A stretch of 27,790 bases of DNA from Flavobacteriales bacterium UBA5422 (GCA_002409405.1 DHNG01000007.1:299-28088); one strand, 5' to 3'; shown: positions 16,168 to 24,327, counted from the first letter of the stretch. The notes: generated from the letters alone by a model not told the origin. Program-made: numbers and translations.

Positions 16168-17340
16168 ATGGTAAAAGTGGATGAAATAATTGGAAGTTTG
16201 TTGCTCCGTCACAATTGTGTGATCATTCCCGGGTTTGGAGGTTTTGTTGCAAAACAAGCTTCTGCCCAGATTGACTACAAAAGCGGGGTTATTTCACCTC
16301 CGAGAAAATCCCTTTTATTTAACCGTCAGCTAATTAGTAACGACGGTTTACTCATTTCTGAATTTGCACTTCGCAATCAGGTTGCTTATAATGAAGCATT
16401 CAACAGTGTTCAGGAAATGATTGGTAACTGGAATGTGGAATTGAGTTCCGGAAACCGGGTTTCGATCGATAAAGTAGGTTTTTTATTTTTTGACCAGGAA
16501 CGCAATATCTGTTTTGAGCAGGACCGTGAATTCAATTTGTTACTTTCATCTTACGGATTGGGAAGTGTGCATTTCCTGACAGAAGCAGATGTCGCAATTG
16601 TTCAACACAAAATAGAGGTCATGGAGCAATCGGTGATCACAGAAGAAAAACCAGTTATCGTGGTTGAAACTCCTGAGATCAAACCGATGATTGCCGAACA
16701 AATTCTAACAGTGTCGATTCCACAACAAGCAGCACACATTACGGTTGTTCGTAAAACGTCCAATTTCTGGAAATATGCAGCTGCAGCGTGCGCCATTCCT
16801 GTTCTGTTTTATTCATTATGGATTCCGATGAAAACAGATGTTCTGGAGTCAAAAATGATTTCATTTCAGGACTTCAATCCATTTCATAAACAAGAAAAAG
16901 CGGTATATGCGCAGCAATCTGTCAACAAAAAGATTGCTCCGAAAAACGAGCAACAGCCATCCTTGGAGAAGCAATTGGAAGCAATTGAATCAAACGAAGA
17001 TACGTACTCGTACAACCTGACGAATGAAACCTATGTATTGGTAAATATTGAAAAGAAACAGGATTCGAAAATCGCGGAAACACCTTCTTCTCAACCAGCG
17101 AAAGCAATATCGAGCTCTTCTGAAGGATCTATGAGCTACATCGTCGGGTGTTTTTCTGATGAAATCAATGCCCAAAACCTCGTCAACGAATTAAAAACAA
17201 AGGGATTCAATGCTTCCATCAAAGATCGGAAAGCAGGATTAAGCAGGGTGTCAATCGGCTCCGCAAATTCCCAGGAAGAACTCAATCAGCTGATCTCTAA
17301 GTCCAATTCTCTTGGGTTGAGCGGCTGGGTCTTAAAATAA
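16168..17340 (+). CDS. HU-CCDC81 and SPOR domain membrane protein
   Basis: A 390-residue single-pass protein. The N-terminal half (about 1-140, starting MVKVDEIIGSLLLRHNCVIIPGFGGF) matches the HU-CCDC81 type found in Bacteroidota, related to the HU/IHF DNA-binding fold. One transmembrane segment lies at about 199-220. A low-complexity linker with many Gln, Lys and Glu residues follows, and the C-terminal SPOR domain covers about 320-390 (SYIVGCFSDEINAQNLVNELKTKG). SPOR domains bind septal peptidoglycan lacking side chains. The layout suggests a cytoplasmic domain that may contact DNA joined to a periplasmic division-site sensor; this link is inference. It is followed after 16 bases by a DUF6495-like gene and probably shares its transcript. 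Confidence 0.88.
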   Translation: MVKVDEIIGSLLLRHNCVIIPGFGGFVAKQASAQIDYKSGVISPPRKSLLFNRQLISNDGLLISEFALRNQVAYNEAFNSVQEMIGNWNVELSSGNRVSIDKVGFLFFDQERNICFEQDREFNLLLSSYGLGSVHFLTEADVAIVQHKIEVMEQSVITEEKPVIVVETPEIKPMIAEQILTVSIPQQAAHITVVRKTSNFWKYAAAACAIPVLFYSLWIPMKTDVLESKMISFQDFNPFHKQEKAVYAQQSVNKKIAPKNEQQPSLEKQLEAIESNEDTYSYNLTNETYVLVNIEKKQDSKIAETPSSQPAKAISSSSEGSMSYIVGCFSDEINAQNLVNELKTKGFNASIKDRKAGLSRVSIGSANSQEELNQLISKSNSLGLSGWVLK

Positions 17341-17356
17341 GAATCGAATCGAACTC

Positions 17357-17827
17357 ATGAAATTTCGATGTTTAACCAACGAAGAACTTACAGTTCTTGA
17401 AAATGATTTAAAGGCATTTCTGATTGTCAATGGAATTGATGGTGATGAATGGGCAAAGATCAATCAAAATGAACCTGAAAAAGCAATCAAATTGGTTGAA
17501 ATATTCTCTGACAGTGTGCTGCAGATTGCCTATAGTAAAATGAAATACGTTGAATACCGTTCTCCAAAAACATGTATTGTATTCCATTGCGGAGATACCA
17601 ACACGGAAATTATTTCGTTGCAGTTGAATGAAACGACCCAGGCAGACTTGTCAACTCCCGAATCTATTCATCACGCGTTGCTGAATCACGCTGGCGACAT
17701 CCAGTTAAACAGGCAATCCAAACCCAATAATAAAAGCCGGGAAGAAGAAATTCATCAATTACTGGAACAGGGATGTGTTCCCTCCAGTAAAGAATTTTGG
17801 GTATCTTTGGAAGCGATAACACAGTAA
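17357..17827 (+). CDS. DUF6495-like cytoplasmic protein
   Basis: A 156-residue soluble protein that begins MKFRCLTNEELTVLENDLKAFLIVNGI, the start pattern I associate with DUF6495, a small Bacteroidota family of unknown function. There is no signal peptide or membrane segment. The middle has alternating strands (KTCIVFHCGDTNTEIISLQL) and the C-terminus is charged and helical (NNKSREEEIHQLLEQGC). Linked by 16 bases to the SPOR-domain gene, so it may act in the same envelope or division process. Family name from memory and not verified by a search. Confidence 0.75.
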   Translation: MKFRCLTNEELTVLENDLKAFLIVNGIDGDEWAKINQNEPEKAIKLVEIFSDSVLQIAYSKMKYVEYRSPKTCIVFHCGDTNTEIISLQLNETTQADLSTPESIHHALLNHAGDIQLNRQSKPNNKSREEEIHQLLEQGCVPSSKEFWVSLEAITQ

Positions 17828-17878
17828 GCTGCGAAACAGCATGACAGGCAGGTAATTAATTAATACAAAATAAATACA

Positions 17879-18724
17879 ATGAAAAGAATTGCAATTGCAG
17901 CCATTTTAACGGCATCTTTCGGAGCAAATGCTCAGATTAAAACTCCTGCGTTGAGTCCGCTTGGAGAAGTTGAACAAACTGTTGGATTAACAGAAATCGA
18001 CATCGAATACTCCAGACCAAGTAAAAGAGGTCGTACAGTTTTTACAGACATCGTACCATACGGAGAAGTCTGGAGAGCCGGAGCGAATAAAAATACAACC
18101 ATCGTAATGGATGATCATTTAGTATTCGGAAAAGACACATTGAAAGCAGGAAGTTATGCAATTTTCGTAAAACCGGAAGCTGCAAAATGGACAGTTTATT
18201 TCTATGCAAACACCGAAAACTGGGGAACACCTGAAAAGTGGGATGACAAATTGGTTGCTGTTCAGGTAGAAGCACCTGTTCAATCAGGAAATGTAGTTGA
18301 AACCTTTACAATCGGGTTTGACAAAGTAGAAATTGACGGAGCTCACCTGACATTTGCATGGGATAAAGCACACGTGAATGTTCCATTTAAAGTAATCAAC
18401 GGACCAAAGGTGGAAGCAAGCATCAAAGCGACATTATCAGGTAAACCAACTGCCGGAGATTACTACAGAGCAGCAGATTATTATGTGAATTCAAACGGTG
18501 ACATGAAGCAAGCTTTGGAATGGATGAATAAGTCTATTGAATTGAGCGGTGAAAACGTTCCGTTCTATTTCCTGCGCAAAAAAGCATTGATTCAGGCAAG
18601 TCTGAAAGACTTCAAAGGTGCAATTGAAACAGCGAAGTTGTCATCGGAAGCTGCTAAAAAGGCAAACAACGAAGAATACGTTAAAATGAATGAGGCTTCC
18701 ATCAAAGAGTGGAGCAAAAAATAA
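17879..18724 (+). CDS. Secreted DUF2911 protein with helical repeat tail
   Basis: A 281-residue exported protein. Residues 1-18 form a cleavable signal peptide (cleavage near GANA-Q). Residues about 25-170 match DUF2911, a beta-rich domain common in Bacteroidota, with IEYSRPSKRGRTVFTDIVPYGEVWRAGAN and the GSYAIFVKP strand. Residues about 190-281 are helical and TPR-like (AADYYVNSNGDMKQALEWMNKSIELSG). The biochemical role of DUF2911 is not known to me. It begins 51 bases after the DUF6495-like gene and ends at a terminator at 18742-18771. Confidence 0.87.
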   Translation: MKRIAIAAILTASFGANAQIKTPALSPLGEVEQTVGLTEIDIEYSRPSKRGRTVFTDIVPYGEVWRAGANKNTTIVMDDHLVFGKDTLKAGSYAIFVKPEAAKWTVYFYANTENWGTPEKWDDKLVAVQVEAPVQSGNVVETFTIGFDKVEIDGAHLTFAWDKAHVNVPFKVINGPKVEASIKATLSGKPTAGDYYRAADYYVNSNGDMKQALEWMNKSIELSGENVPFYFLRKKALIQASLKDFKGAIETAKLSSEAAKKANNEEYVKMNEASIKEWSKK

Positions 18725-18741
18725 CAATTTTATCAGAAATG

Positions 18742-18771
18742 AAAGGGGATTCGATACCGGATCCCTTTTTT
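18742..18771 (+). terminator. Intrinsic terminator after the DUF2911 gene
   Basis: AAGGGGATTC (18743-18752) pairs with the GGATCCCTTT region (18759-18768) around a short loop, with G-U pairs, followed by a T run to 18771. Confidence 0.75.
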
Positions 18772-18782
18772 AACGATTTGAC

Positions 18783-19397
18783 ATGACAACAGTATATAAT
18801 GCATTAACACAACGATTCGGAGAACACCGTGTTTCATCGATTCCCGTAGCGGAGAATGAAATTCCATTGATTGCACTGGACCTTGAATCCCGTTCCCCCA
18901 TCACCGTTATTTGCACCAATGGCTTGTCGGATTACAAAATGCCTGTTCCTGAAAAATTAGCAGGAAAGGAATACAATGAATTGTGTTTTTGCCTTCCCAA
19001 CTATTGGGAGTGGGAGGAACTGGAAAACCCTGCTATGAACTGGATTTTTCCATGGATTCAGAAACTGGCAAAACACGTCGTGGAAAAAGAAACCTGGTTC
19101 GGGCATGGACACACAATTCCGTCCGGAAAAGACCTGGCTCCACTCTCCCCTACTATGAAGCAAAATAACTTGATCCTTCTCGATCCGATGCTTCTGGAAA
19201 ACGAACTTGCTCCCATTCATGTTCAGGATAAAGAAATCAATTTCCTGACAATTGTTCCTATTTTTTCCGATGAAATGGATTTTAAACAGGCAAAAGGAAC
19301 ATTTAAATTACTGCAACGTCTTTCCAACAAAGGAGTCAATGAGATTTTAGATGATTTCAGAACTACTTCAATGCGAAGTAAATGGCGTATTTTTTAA
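18783..19397 (+). CDS. Suppressor of fused (SUFU) domain protein
   Basis: A 204-residue cytoplasmic protein resembling the bacterial SUFU family: CTNGLSDYKMPVP, then ELCFCLPNYW, then FGHGHTIPSGKDLAPLSP and FLTIVPIFSDEMDF are the usual blocks. Bacterial SUFU proteins are often found as immunity-type proteins in polymorphic toxin loci, but no toxin gene is adjacent here, so this is probably a stand-alone chromosomal copy with unknown role. It starts 12 bases after a terminator and I see no TAnnTTTG box directly upstream, so its promoter is unclear. Confidence 0.85.
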   Translation: MTTVYNALTQRFGEHRVSSIPVAENEIPLIALDLESRSPITVICTNGLSDYKMPVPEKLAGKEYNELCFCLPNYWEWEELENPAMNWIFPWIQKLAKHVVEKETWFGHGHTIPSGKDLAPLSPTMKQNNLILLDPMLLENELAPIHVQDKEINFLTIVPIFSDEMDFKQAKGTFKLLQRLSNKGVNEILDDFRTTSMRSKWRIF

Positions 19398-19499
19398 GTT
19401 AATTTCCTATTTTTAATACGTTCCCCAAAACCTCCTGTGACAACAGGATACTCGTAGCTTCAAAAAATATGTGTGCATTTTTAGTATCTTTAGCAAAAA

Positions 19500-20912
19500 A
19501 TGTTCAAGATGAAAAAATACATGCTCCTGTTTACAACAGCTCTGACGTTTCTGTTTACCATTCCCGTTGTTAACGCCCAAACGAATCCATTCATCGGCAG
19601 CTGGTTAGGAAAAATTGATGCCTCGGGACTGCAACTGAGAATTGCTTTTCATATTTCCGAGCAGGAAAACATCATCATCACAAAAATGGACAGCCCGGAT
19701 CAGAATTCGTTTGGCAATGCTGCACATAAAACCACCATCTCGGGAGATCATATTACCATTGATTTGCCCTTAATGGGAGCTAAATACGACGGAAAACTGG
19801 AAAACGACAGCCTCAAAGGAACTTTTCATCAAGGTGGAAATGAAATTTCGCTGCAAATGGGCCGGTTTGAGGGTCAGTTGTCAGCTCCCAAACGTTTACA
19901 AATTCCACAAGCCCCCTTTCCATACAAAGAAAAAGAAGTAACGATAAAAACACCTGATCCGAAAGTGAAATTGTCCGGCACACTGACGATTCCGAATGGA
20001 AAAGGACCTTTCCCTGCAGTTATTCTTATTTCAGGAAGCGGACCACAAGACCGGAACGAAGAATTAATGGGGCACAAACCATTCCATGTACTTGCAGATT
20101 ACCTGTCAAGAAATGGAATTGCAGTACTACGATACGACGACCGTGGAGTAGGAAAATCTACAGGCGATTTTAACAAAGCTACCAGTTTAGATTTTGCAAA
20201 AGATGCTGAAGCTGCCTGGAATTTTTTACACAAGCAAAAAGGAGTCAATAAAACAAAAACAGGAATCATTGGCCACAGTGAAGGTGGGTTGATTGCTCCG
20301 ATTGTTGCTTCCGCCAATAAACATGTGGGGTTCATAGTCCTGATGGCCGGACCAAGTGTTCCGGGAGGAATCATCATCCCCGATCAGCAGGAATTAATTA
20401 TGCGGGCTTCGGGTACAGATGAAAAAGAAATACGGCAGCAAACGGAATTAACACAACTCATTATCAATTACATCTTTCAAAATGCATCTTCAGCTTCATT
20501 GCAGCAAGATTTGACAGTACAAATTGAAAAATGGATCAAAGAGTTAAACTTCCCCGTTCCGAAAAGTTCTTCTCCGAAAAGTTTTGCACGTCAGACGGCA
20601 TATAGTTACACAACGGACTGGATGAAAACCTTTATTACTACTTCTCCGTCCGATTTTATTAAAGATGTTACCTGTCCTGTTCTTGCATTGTTTGGAGAAC
20701 AAGATCTTCAGGTTTCCGTACGTGCCAACATGGAGCCGATGCAGCAGTTACTCCATTCTCATCAAGGAAGTAGTGTTCACGCATTTCCGAAGCTGAATCA
20801 CTTGTTTCAAACTTCAGAAACCGGATCTCCCTCGGAATATTTGCTCATCGAAGAAACCCTGTCCCCTACTTTTCTTGAATACGTGAGCAATTGGATTTTG
20901 AATCTTAAGTAA
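19500..20912 (+). CDS. Secreted alpha/beta hydrolase
   Basis: A 470-residue exported serine hydrolase, probably an esterase or peptidase; the substrate cannot be told. A signal peptide covers about 1-26 (cleavage near VNAQ). The ATG at 19509 (MKKYMLL) is an equally plausible start. Residues about 30-130 form a beta-rich accessory domain (IGSWLGKID, MDSPDQNSFG, GTFHQGG) often found ahead of this hydrolase class in Bacteroidota. The catalytic domain shows the triad Ser260 (GHSEGG), Asp402 (FGEQDLQV) and His434 (KLNHLFQ), and the oxyanion region ISGSGPQDRNE (177-187). It is monocistronic; TATCTTTA at 19485 is a one-mismatch -7 box. Confidence 0.92.
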   Translation: MFKMKKYMLLFTTALTFLFTIPVVNAQTNPFIGSWLGKIDASGLQLRIAFHISEQENIIITKMDSPDQNSFGNAAHKTTISGDHITIDLPLMGAKYDGKLENDSLKGTFHQGGNEISLQMGRFEGQLSAPKRLQIPQAPFPYKEKEVTIKTPDPKVKLSGTLTIPNGKGPFPAVILISGSGPQDRNEELMGHKPFHVLADYLSRNGIAVLRYDDRGVGKSTGDFNKATSLDFAKDAEAAWNFLHKQKGVNKTKTGIIGHSEGGLIAPIVASANKHVGFIVLMAGPSVPGGIIIPDQQELIMRASGTDEKEIRQQTELTQLIINYIFQNASSASLQQDLTVQIEKWIKELNFPVPKSSSPKSFARQTAYSYTTDWMKTFITTSPSDFIKDVTCPVLALFGEQDLQVSVRANMEPMQQLLHSHQGSSVHAFPKLNHLFQTSETGSPSEYLLIEETLSPTFLEYVSNWILNLK

Positions 20913-20993
20913 ACCGTTTTATTTAACAGGTAAATAACAGAATTTCCCTGCAAAAAAATAAAATCACATGGTGTAAAAACAACTTTTTATGCT

Positions 20994-21001
20994 TACATTT
21001 G
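20994..21001 (+). promoter_or_regulatory. Predicted -7 box of guaB
   Basis: TACATTTG matches the consensus fully and gives a leader of about 27 bases. No TTG lies at the usual distance upstream. Confidence 0.5.
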
Positions 21002-21032
21002 CAAGAATTTTATTGTAAAAAATAGGTTCAAA

Positions 21033-22505
21033 ATGTCACTTTCAAACGTTCTCAACATCCAGGAAGGCTTAACTTACGACGATGTTCTTTTAGTCCCTGC
21101 CTACTCAGAAGTATTACCCAGAGATGTTCAGTTAAAAAGTAAATTCACACGTAACATAGAAGTCTTTTCGCCGGTTGTTTCCGCAGCAATGGACACCGTA
21201 ACAGAATCTCAGTTGGCAATTGCAATCGCCCAGCAAGGAGGAATTGGTGTCATTCACAAAAACATGACGATCGAAGCACAGGCTCTGGAAGTGCGTAAAG
21301 TGAAGCGTTCAGAGAGCGGAATGATTCTGGATCCGGTAACGTTGAGTGAAAAATGCACCGTTGGTGATGCTTTGGATCTGATGAAAGAATTTAAGATCGG
21401 AGGTATTCCTGTTGTAGATGACAATGGCATGTTGAAAGGCATTGTAACCAACAGAGATTTGCGTTTTGAAAAACAGATTGAGCGACCGATCACTGAAGTC
21501 ATGACCAGTCAAAATCTGGTTACGATAAAAGACGGAACAGATTTGATTACAGCAGAAGGAATTCTTCAGGAAAATAAAATTGAGAAACTACCGGTTGTTG
21601 ACGCGACAAATAAATTAATCGGGCTGATTACTTACCGTGATATTATCAAGGTAAAAACACACCCGAATTCATGTAAAGATTCATTCGGACGATTAAGAGT
21701 TGCTGCCGCTGTAGGCGTTACACACGATACAATCGACCGCGTTGCAGCATTGTATGACGCAGGTGTTGATGCAATTGTGATTGACACAGCACACGGACAT
21801 ACAAAAGGAGTTGTCGATAAATTAAAAGAAGTCAAATCCCGCTTTCCGAAACTGGATGTCATTGTTGGAAACATTGCTACTCCCGAAGCTGCAAAATACC
21901 TTGCTGAAGCAGGTGCTGATGCAGTAAAAGTAGGAATCGGACCGGGATCTATCTGTACAACACGGATCATTGCCGGAGTAGGTGTTCCCCAATTATCTGC
22001 AGTGAATGATGTTGCGATGGCACTGGAAGGTACAGGTATACCTGTTATCGCTGACGGAGGAATTCGCTATACAGGAGATATTGTAAAAGCAATTGCTGCA
22101 GGAGCAGATACGGTAATGGTCGGATCAATGTTAGCCGGTGTTGAAGAATCTCCGGGAGAAACAATCATTTTTGAAGGACGAAAATTCAAATCATACCGGG
22201 GAATGGGATCGCTGGAAGCGATGCAAAAAGGATCAAAAGACCGTTATTTCCAGGATGCGGAGGATGATATCAAGAAACTGGTTCCGGAAGGAATTTCGGG
22301 AAGAGTTCCATACAAAGGAAACCTGTACGAAGTAATGCACCAGATCATTGGTGGACTAAGAGCCGGAATGGGATATTGCGGGGCTCCGACAATTGAACGC
22401 TTGAAAGGTTCTAAATTTGTTCGCATCACAAGTGCAGGAATGCGTGAATCACATCCGCACAATGTGACGATCAGCCGGGAAGCACCAAATTATAGTATCA
22501 GATAA
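21033..22505 (+). CDS. guaB: Inosine-5'-monophosphate dehydrogenase
   Basis: Oxidises IMP to XMP with NAD, the committed step to guanine nucleotides. The 490-residue protein has the full bacterial layout: the first half of the TIM barrel from residue 10 (LTYDDVLLVPAYSEVLP), a tandem CBS domain insert at about 95-205, and the second half with the catalytic Cys308 in GPGSICTTR. The IMP-binding ADGGIRYTGD lies at 340-349, the YRGMGS loop at 388-393, and the mobile flap SGRVPYKG with its conserved Arg-Tyr at about 422-429. It is preceded by its own -7 box and followed by an AT-rich repeat, not by an obvious terminator. Confidence 0.98.
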   Translation: MSLSNVLNIQEGLTYDDVLLVPAYSEVLPRDVQLKSKFTRNIEVFSPVVSAAMDTVTESQLAIAIAQQGGIGVIHKNMTIEAQALEVRKVKRSESGMILDPVTLSEKCTVGDALDLMKEFKIGGIPVVDDNGMLKGIVTNRDLRFEKQIERPITEVMTSQNLVTIKDGTDLITAEGILQENKIEKLPVVDATNKLIGLITYRDIIKVKTHPNSCKDSFGRLRVAAAVGVTHDTIDRVAALYDAGVDAIVIDTAHGHTKGVVDKLKEVKSRFPKLDVIVGNIATPEAAKYLAEAGADAVKVGIGPGSICTTRIIAGVGVPQLSAVNDVAMALEGTGIPVIADGGIRYTGDIVKAIAAGADTVMVGSMLAGVEESPGETIIFEGRKFKSYRGMGSLEAMQKGSKDRYFQDAEDDIKKLVPEGISGRVPYKGNLYEVMHQIIGGLRAGMGYCGAPTIERLKGSKFVRITSAGMRESHPHNVTISREAPNYSIR

Positions 22506-22511
22506 TATTAA

Positions 22512-22563
22512 AATTTTGAATTAATCACTACCATTCAAAATTCAGTATTTACTATTCAAAATT
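22512..22563. repeat. AT-rich inverted and direct repeat after guaB
   Basis: AATTTTGAAT (22512-22521) is inverted at 22533-22542 (ATTCAAAATT), giving a 10-bp AT-only-but-one-pair stem. The second arm is repeated directly at 22554-22563, 21 bases later, within the near-repeat ACCATTCAAAATT / ACTATTCAAAATT. There is no T run, so a terminator role is doubtful. Short TTGAATTT-type repeats are common between genes in Flavobacteriia. Confidence 0.6.
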
Positions 22564-22572
22564 AAAATAAGC

Positions 22573-22872
22573 ATGTTTGGATCAGGAATGATGGATAAAC
22601 TCAATGCAATGAAAGGTCTTGCAGAAGAGAGTAAAAAACGACTGGATACAATTAGCGTGGAAGGAGAAGCAGGAGGTGGATTGATTCGAATTGAACTAAC
22701 TGGTAACCGGAATTTTAAATCTATTTCCATTAACACAGACCATACGCAAATGTCCAAAGAAGATTTGGAGGATTTATTCAGCGTAGCGTTGGAACGTGCA
22801 TTGGAAAATGCAAATAAAATCAATGAGCAGGAAGTGATGAGTTCTGCCAAAAACATGTTTCCGGGACTATGA
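22573..22872 (+). CDS. ybaB: YbaB/EbfC family nucleoid-associated protein
   Basis: A 99-residue DNA-binding protein of the YbaB/EbfC family, which forms tweezer-like dimers and coats DNA. It shows the N-terminal amphipathic helix (MMDKLNAMKGLAEESKKRL), the central strand block GGGLIRIELTGNRNFKSISI, and the C-terminal helix (DLEDLFSVALERALENANKINE). In many bacteria it lies between dnaX and recR; here it is next to a folate gene. Its stop overlaps the start of the next gene by 4 bases (ATGA), implying translational coupling. Confidence 0.93.
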   Translation: MFGSGMMDKLNAMKGLAEESKKRLDTISVEGEAGGGLIRIELTGNRNFKSISINTDHTQMSKEDLEDLFSVALERALENANKINEQEVMSSAKNMFPGL

Positions 22873-23432
22873 CCAAAGCCGAGTGCAGGAAACAATATAC
22901 TGAAAAAAGAAAACAACTTTCAGCTGTTGAAATCGAACATCAGTCGAACACCATTCTGGATACCTTACTGAACACATTTGATTTTAACGGAAAAACCATC
23001 AGTGTATTTCTTCCGATTCAGGCAAAACGAGAAGTCAACACCTACCCGATTCTGGATAAACATAATTCCCTCAATTGCCGGATTGCTTTACCTGTTGCAG
23101 ATTTTCAAACCAACAGTATGTTTCATTATCTCTATGAACATTCCGGACAACTTGTTATCAACGAGTATGGGATACCGGAACCTGTAGCGGGGACGCCTGT
23201 TGCTGCCGAAGAAATTGATATTGTTATCGTTCCGTTGCTTTGTTTTGACAAAAAAGGATACCGTGTCGGATATGGGAAGGGATTTTATGATCGTTTTCTT
23301 TCTACCTGTCGCCCGGATTGCCTCTTTATCGGTCTTTCTTTTTTTGACGGAATTGATGAAATTGAAGACTGTTCACCCGACGATGTCCCTTTGCACGTTT
23401 GCATTACAAATGATACAGTTTACTCCTTTTAA
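22869..23432 (+). CDS. 5-formyltetrahydrofolate cyclo-ligase
   Basis: Converts 5-formyl-tetrahydrofolate to 5,10-methenyl-tetrahydrofolate using ATP, returning a storage folate to one-carbon metabolism. The 187-residue protein has the N-terminal KAECRKQYTEKRKQL, the FLPIQAKREVNTYPI block (47-61), and the signature VPLLCFDKKGYRVGYGKGFYDR at about 121-142, with the GYGKGFYD ATP-binding loop. It overlaps ybaB by 4 bases and is the last gene of that pair. The one-carbon product serves purine synthesis, as do prs and guaB nearby, but there is no sign of shared transcription. Confidence 0.95.
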   Translation: MTKAECRKQYTEKRKQLSAVEIEHQSNTILDTLLNTFDFNGKTISVFLPIQAKREVNTYPILDKHNSLNCRIALPVADFQTNSMFHYLYEHSGQLVINEYGIPEPVAGTPVAAEEIDIVIVPLLCFDKKGYRVGYGKGFYDRFLSTCRPDCLFIGLSFFDGIDEIEDCSPDDVPLHVCITNDTVYSF

Positions 23433-23521
23433 ATAAATTAACAGTTTTTCAGATTCAGTCATTTTCTTATTCAAAAAGAATAGGTTATATTGTATGCATT
23501 AATCCTTAAAAACATGCAGAT

Positions 23522-23785
23522 ATGAAAATGAAATTTTTAGCAGCATTTACATTGATGGCAGCAATGGCTGTAAGTTGCGGATCAAAAGAAGAAAAACCGG
23601 AAACAGTTGGTGAAAAATTAGATCATGTGATCGAAGAAACCAAAACAGGAGCTGAAAATGCAGCAGAGGAAGTAAAAGAAGGAGTAAACGAAGCGACTGA
23701 AAAAATCGGCGACAAGGCAAAGGAAACTGAAAAAAAGATAGAAGAATCTGTGAATAAGTCAAAAGAAGAAAAACAGAAAGAATAA
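23522..23785 (+). CDS. Small charged helical lipoprotein
   Basis: An 87-residue lipoprotein: signal MKMKFLAAFTLMAAMAVSC with lipobox AVSC and Cys19. The mature 69 residues are almost all Lys, Glu, Ala, Asp and Thr in a repeating pattern (EKLDHVIEETKTG, ENAAEEVKEG, NEATEKIGDKAKE), like the 11-residue repeats of LEA and YtxH-type stress proteins, and are predicted to form one long amphipathic helix. It is 6 bases before msrB, so the pair is probably co-transcribed, hinting at a stress role. I cannot assign a specific function, and composition-based similarity is weak evidence of homology. Confidence 0.82.
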   Translation: MKMKFLAAFTLMAAMAVSCGSKEEKPETVGEKLDHVIEETKTGAENAAEEVKEGVNEATEKIGDKAKETEKKIEESVNKSKEEKQKE

Positions 23786-23791
23786 AACGCG

Positions 23792-24184
23792 ATGAATTAC
23801 AAGCAATTATCCGAGCAAGAGTGGCTTCAGAAACTTTCGGAAGAGGAATATTACATTCTGCGAAAAAAAGGTACCGAACGTCCATTCTCCGGGAAATACA
23901 ATGATTTCTATGAAAACGGAATGTATCAATGTGCCGGATGCGGAACGGTATTGTTTACAAGTGAACAAAAATTCAAATCCGGATGCGGATGGCCGAGTTT
24001 TGATGATGCAATCCCGGGAACAATTGATGAAATCCCCGATTATACACATGGAATGATTCGTACCGAAATTACCTGTAAAAACTGTGGTGGTCACTTGGGA
24101 CATGTCTTTAATGACGGACCAACAGCAACCGGTGTGAGGTATTGTGTCAATTCGGTTTCCCTGAATTTCGAAGAAGCGAATTAG
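23792..24184 (+). CDS. msrB: Peptide-methionine (R)-S-oxide reductase
   Basis: Reduces the R form of methionine sulfoxide in proteins, repairing oxidative damage. The 130-residue protein has the MsrB fold signatures: two zinc pairs, CAGC (Cys47, Cys50) and CKNC (Cys95, Cys98), the GCGWPSFDDAI block with Cys65 as likely resolving cysteine, GGHLGHVFNDGP at 99-110, and the catalytic Cys118 in RYCVNSVSL. The thiol pair at 118 and 65 fits the usual thioredoxin-recycled mechanism. No signal peptide, so cytoplasmic. The gene ends at a strong terminator and follows the small lipoprotein gene by 6 bases. Confidence 0.97.
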   Translation: MNYKQLSEQEWLQKLSEEEYYILRKKGTERPFSGKYNDFYENGMYQCAGCGTVLFTSEQKFKSGCGWPSFDDAIPGTIDEIPDYTHGMIRTEITCKNCGGHLGHVFNDGPTATGVRYCVNSVSLNFEEAN

Positions 24185-24193
24185 AATGACTTG

Positions 24194-24246
24194 AGCTGTT
24201 TGAGAATAATGGAGCGGGCATCTGTTATTTTCAAACAGCTTTTTTT
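24194..24246 (+). terminator. Strong intrinsic terminator after msrB
   Basis: The arm at 24194-24209 (starting AGCTGTTTGA) pairs with 24225-24240 (ending TCAAACAGCT) over 16 bp with one G-U pair, a 15-base loop, and a run of T at 24241-24246. Confidence 0.92.
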
Positions 24247-24327
24247 ATTAAATAAATGACCTGAACAACAGCGCAACTTAAATTCTACTTAATAATAATC
24301 ACTATTTTTACACGCAAAATTTAAGCG

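Noticed and set aside
19433..19448. Hairpin TCCTGT-GACA-ACAGGA as a terminator of the SUFU gene
   Set aside because: The stem has only 6 bp and no T run follows.
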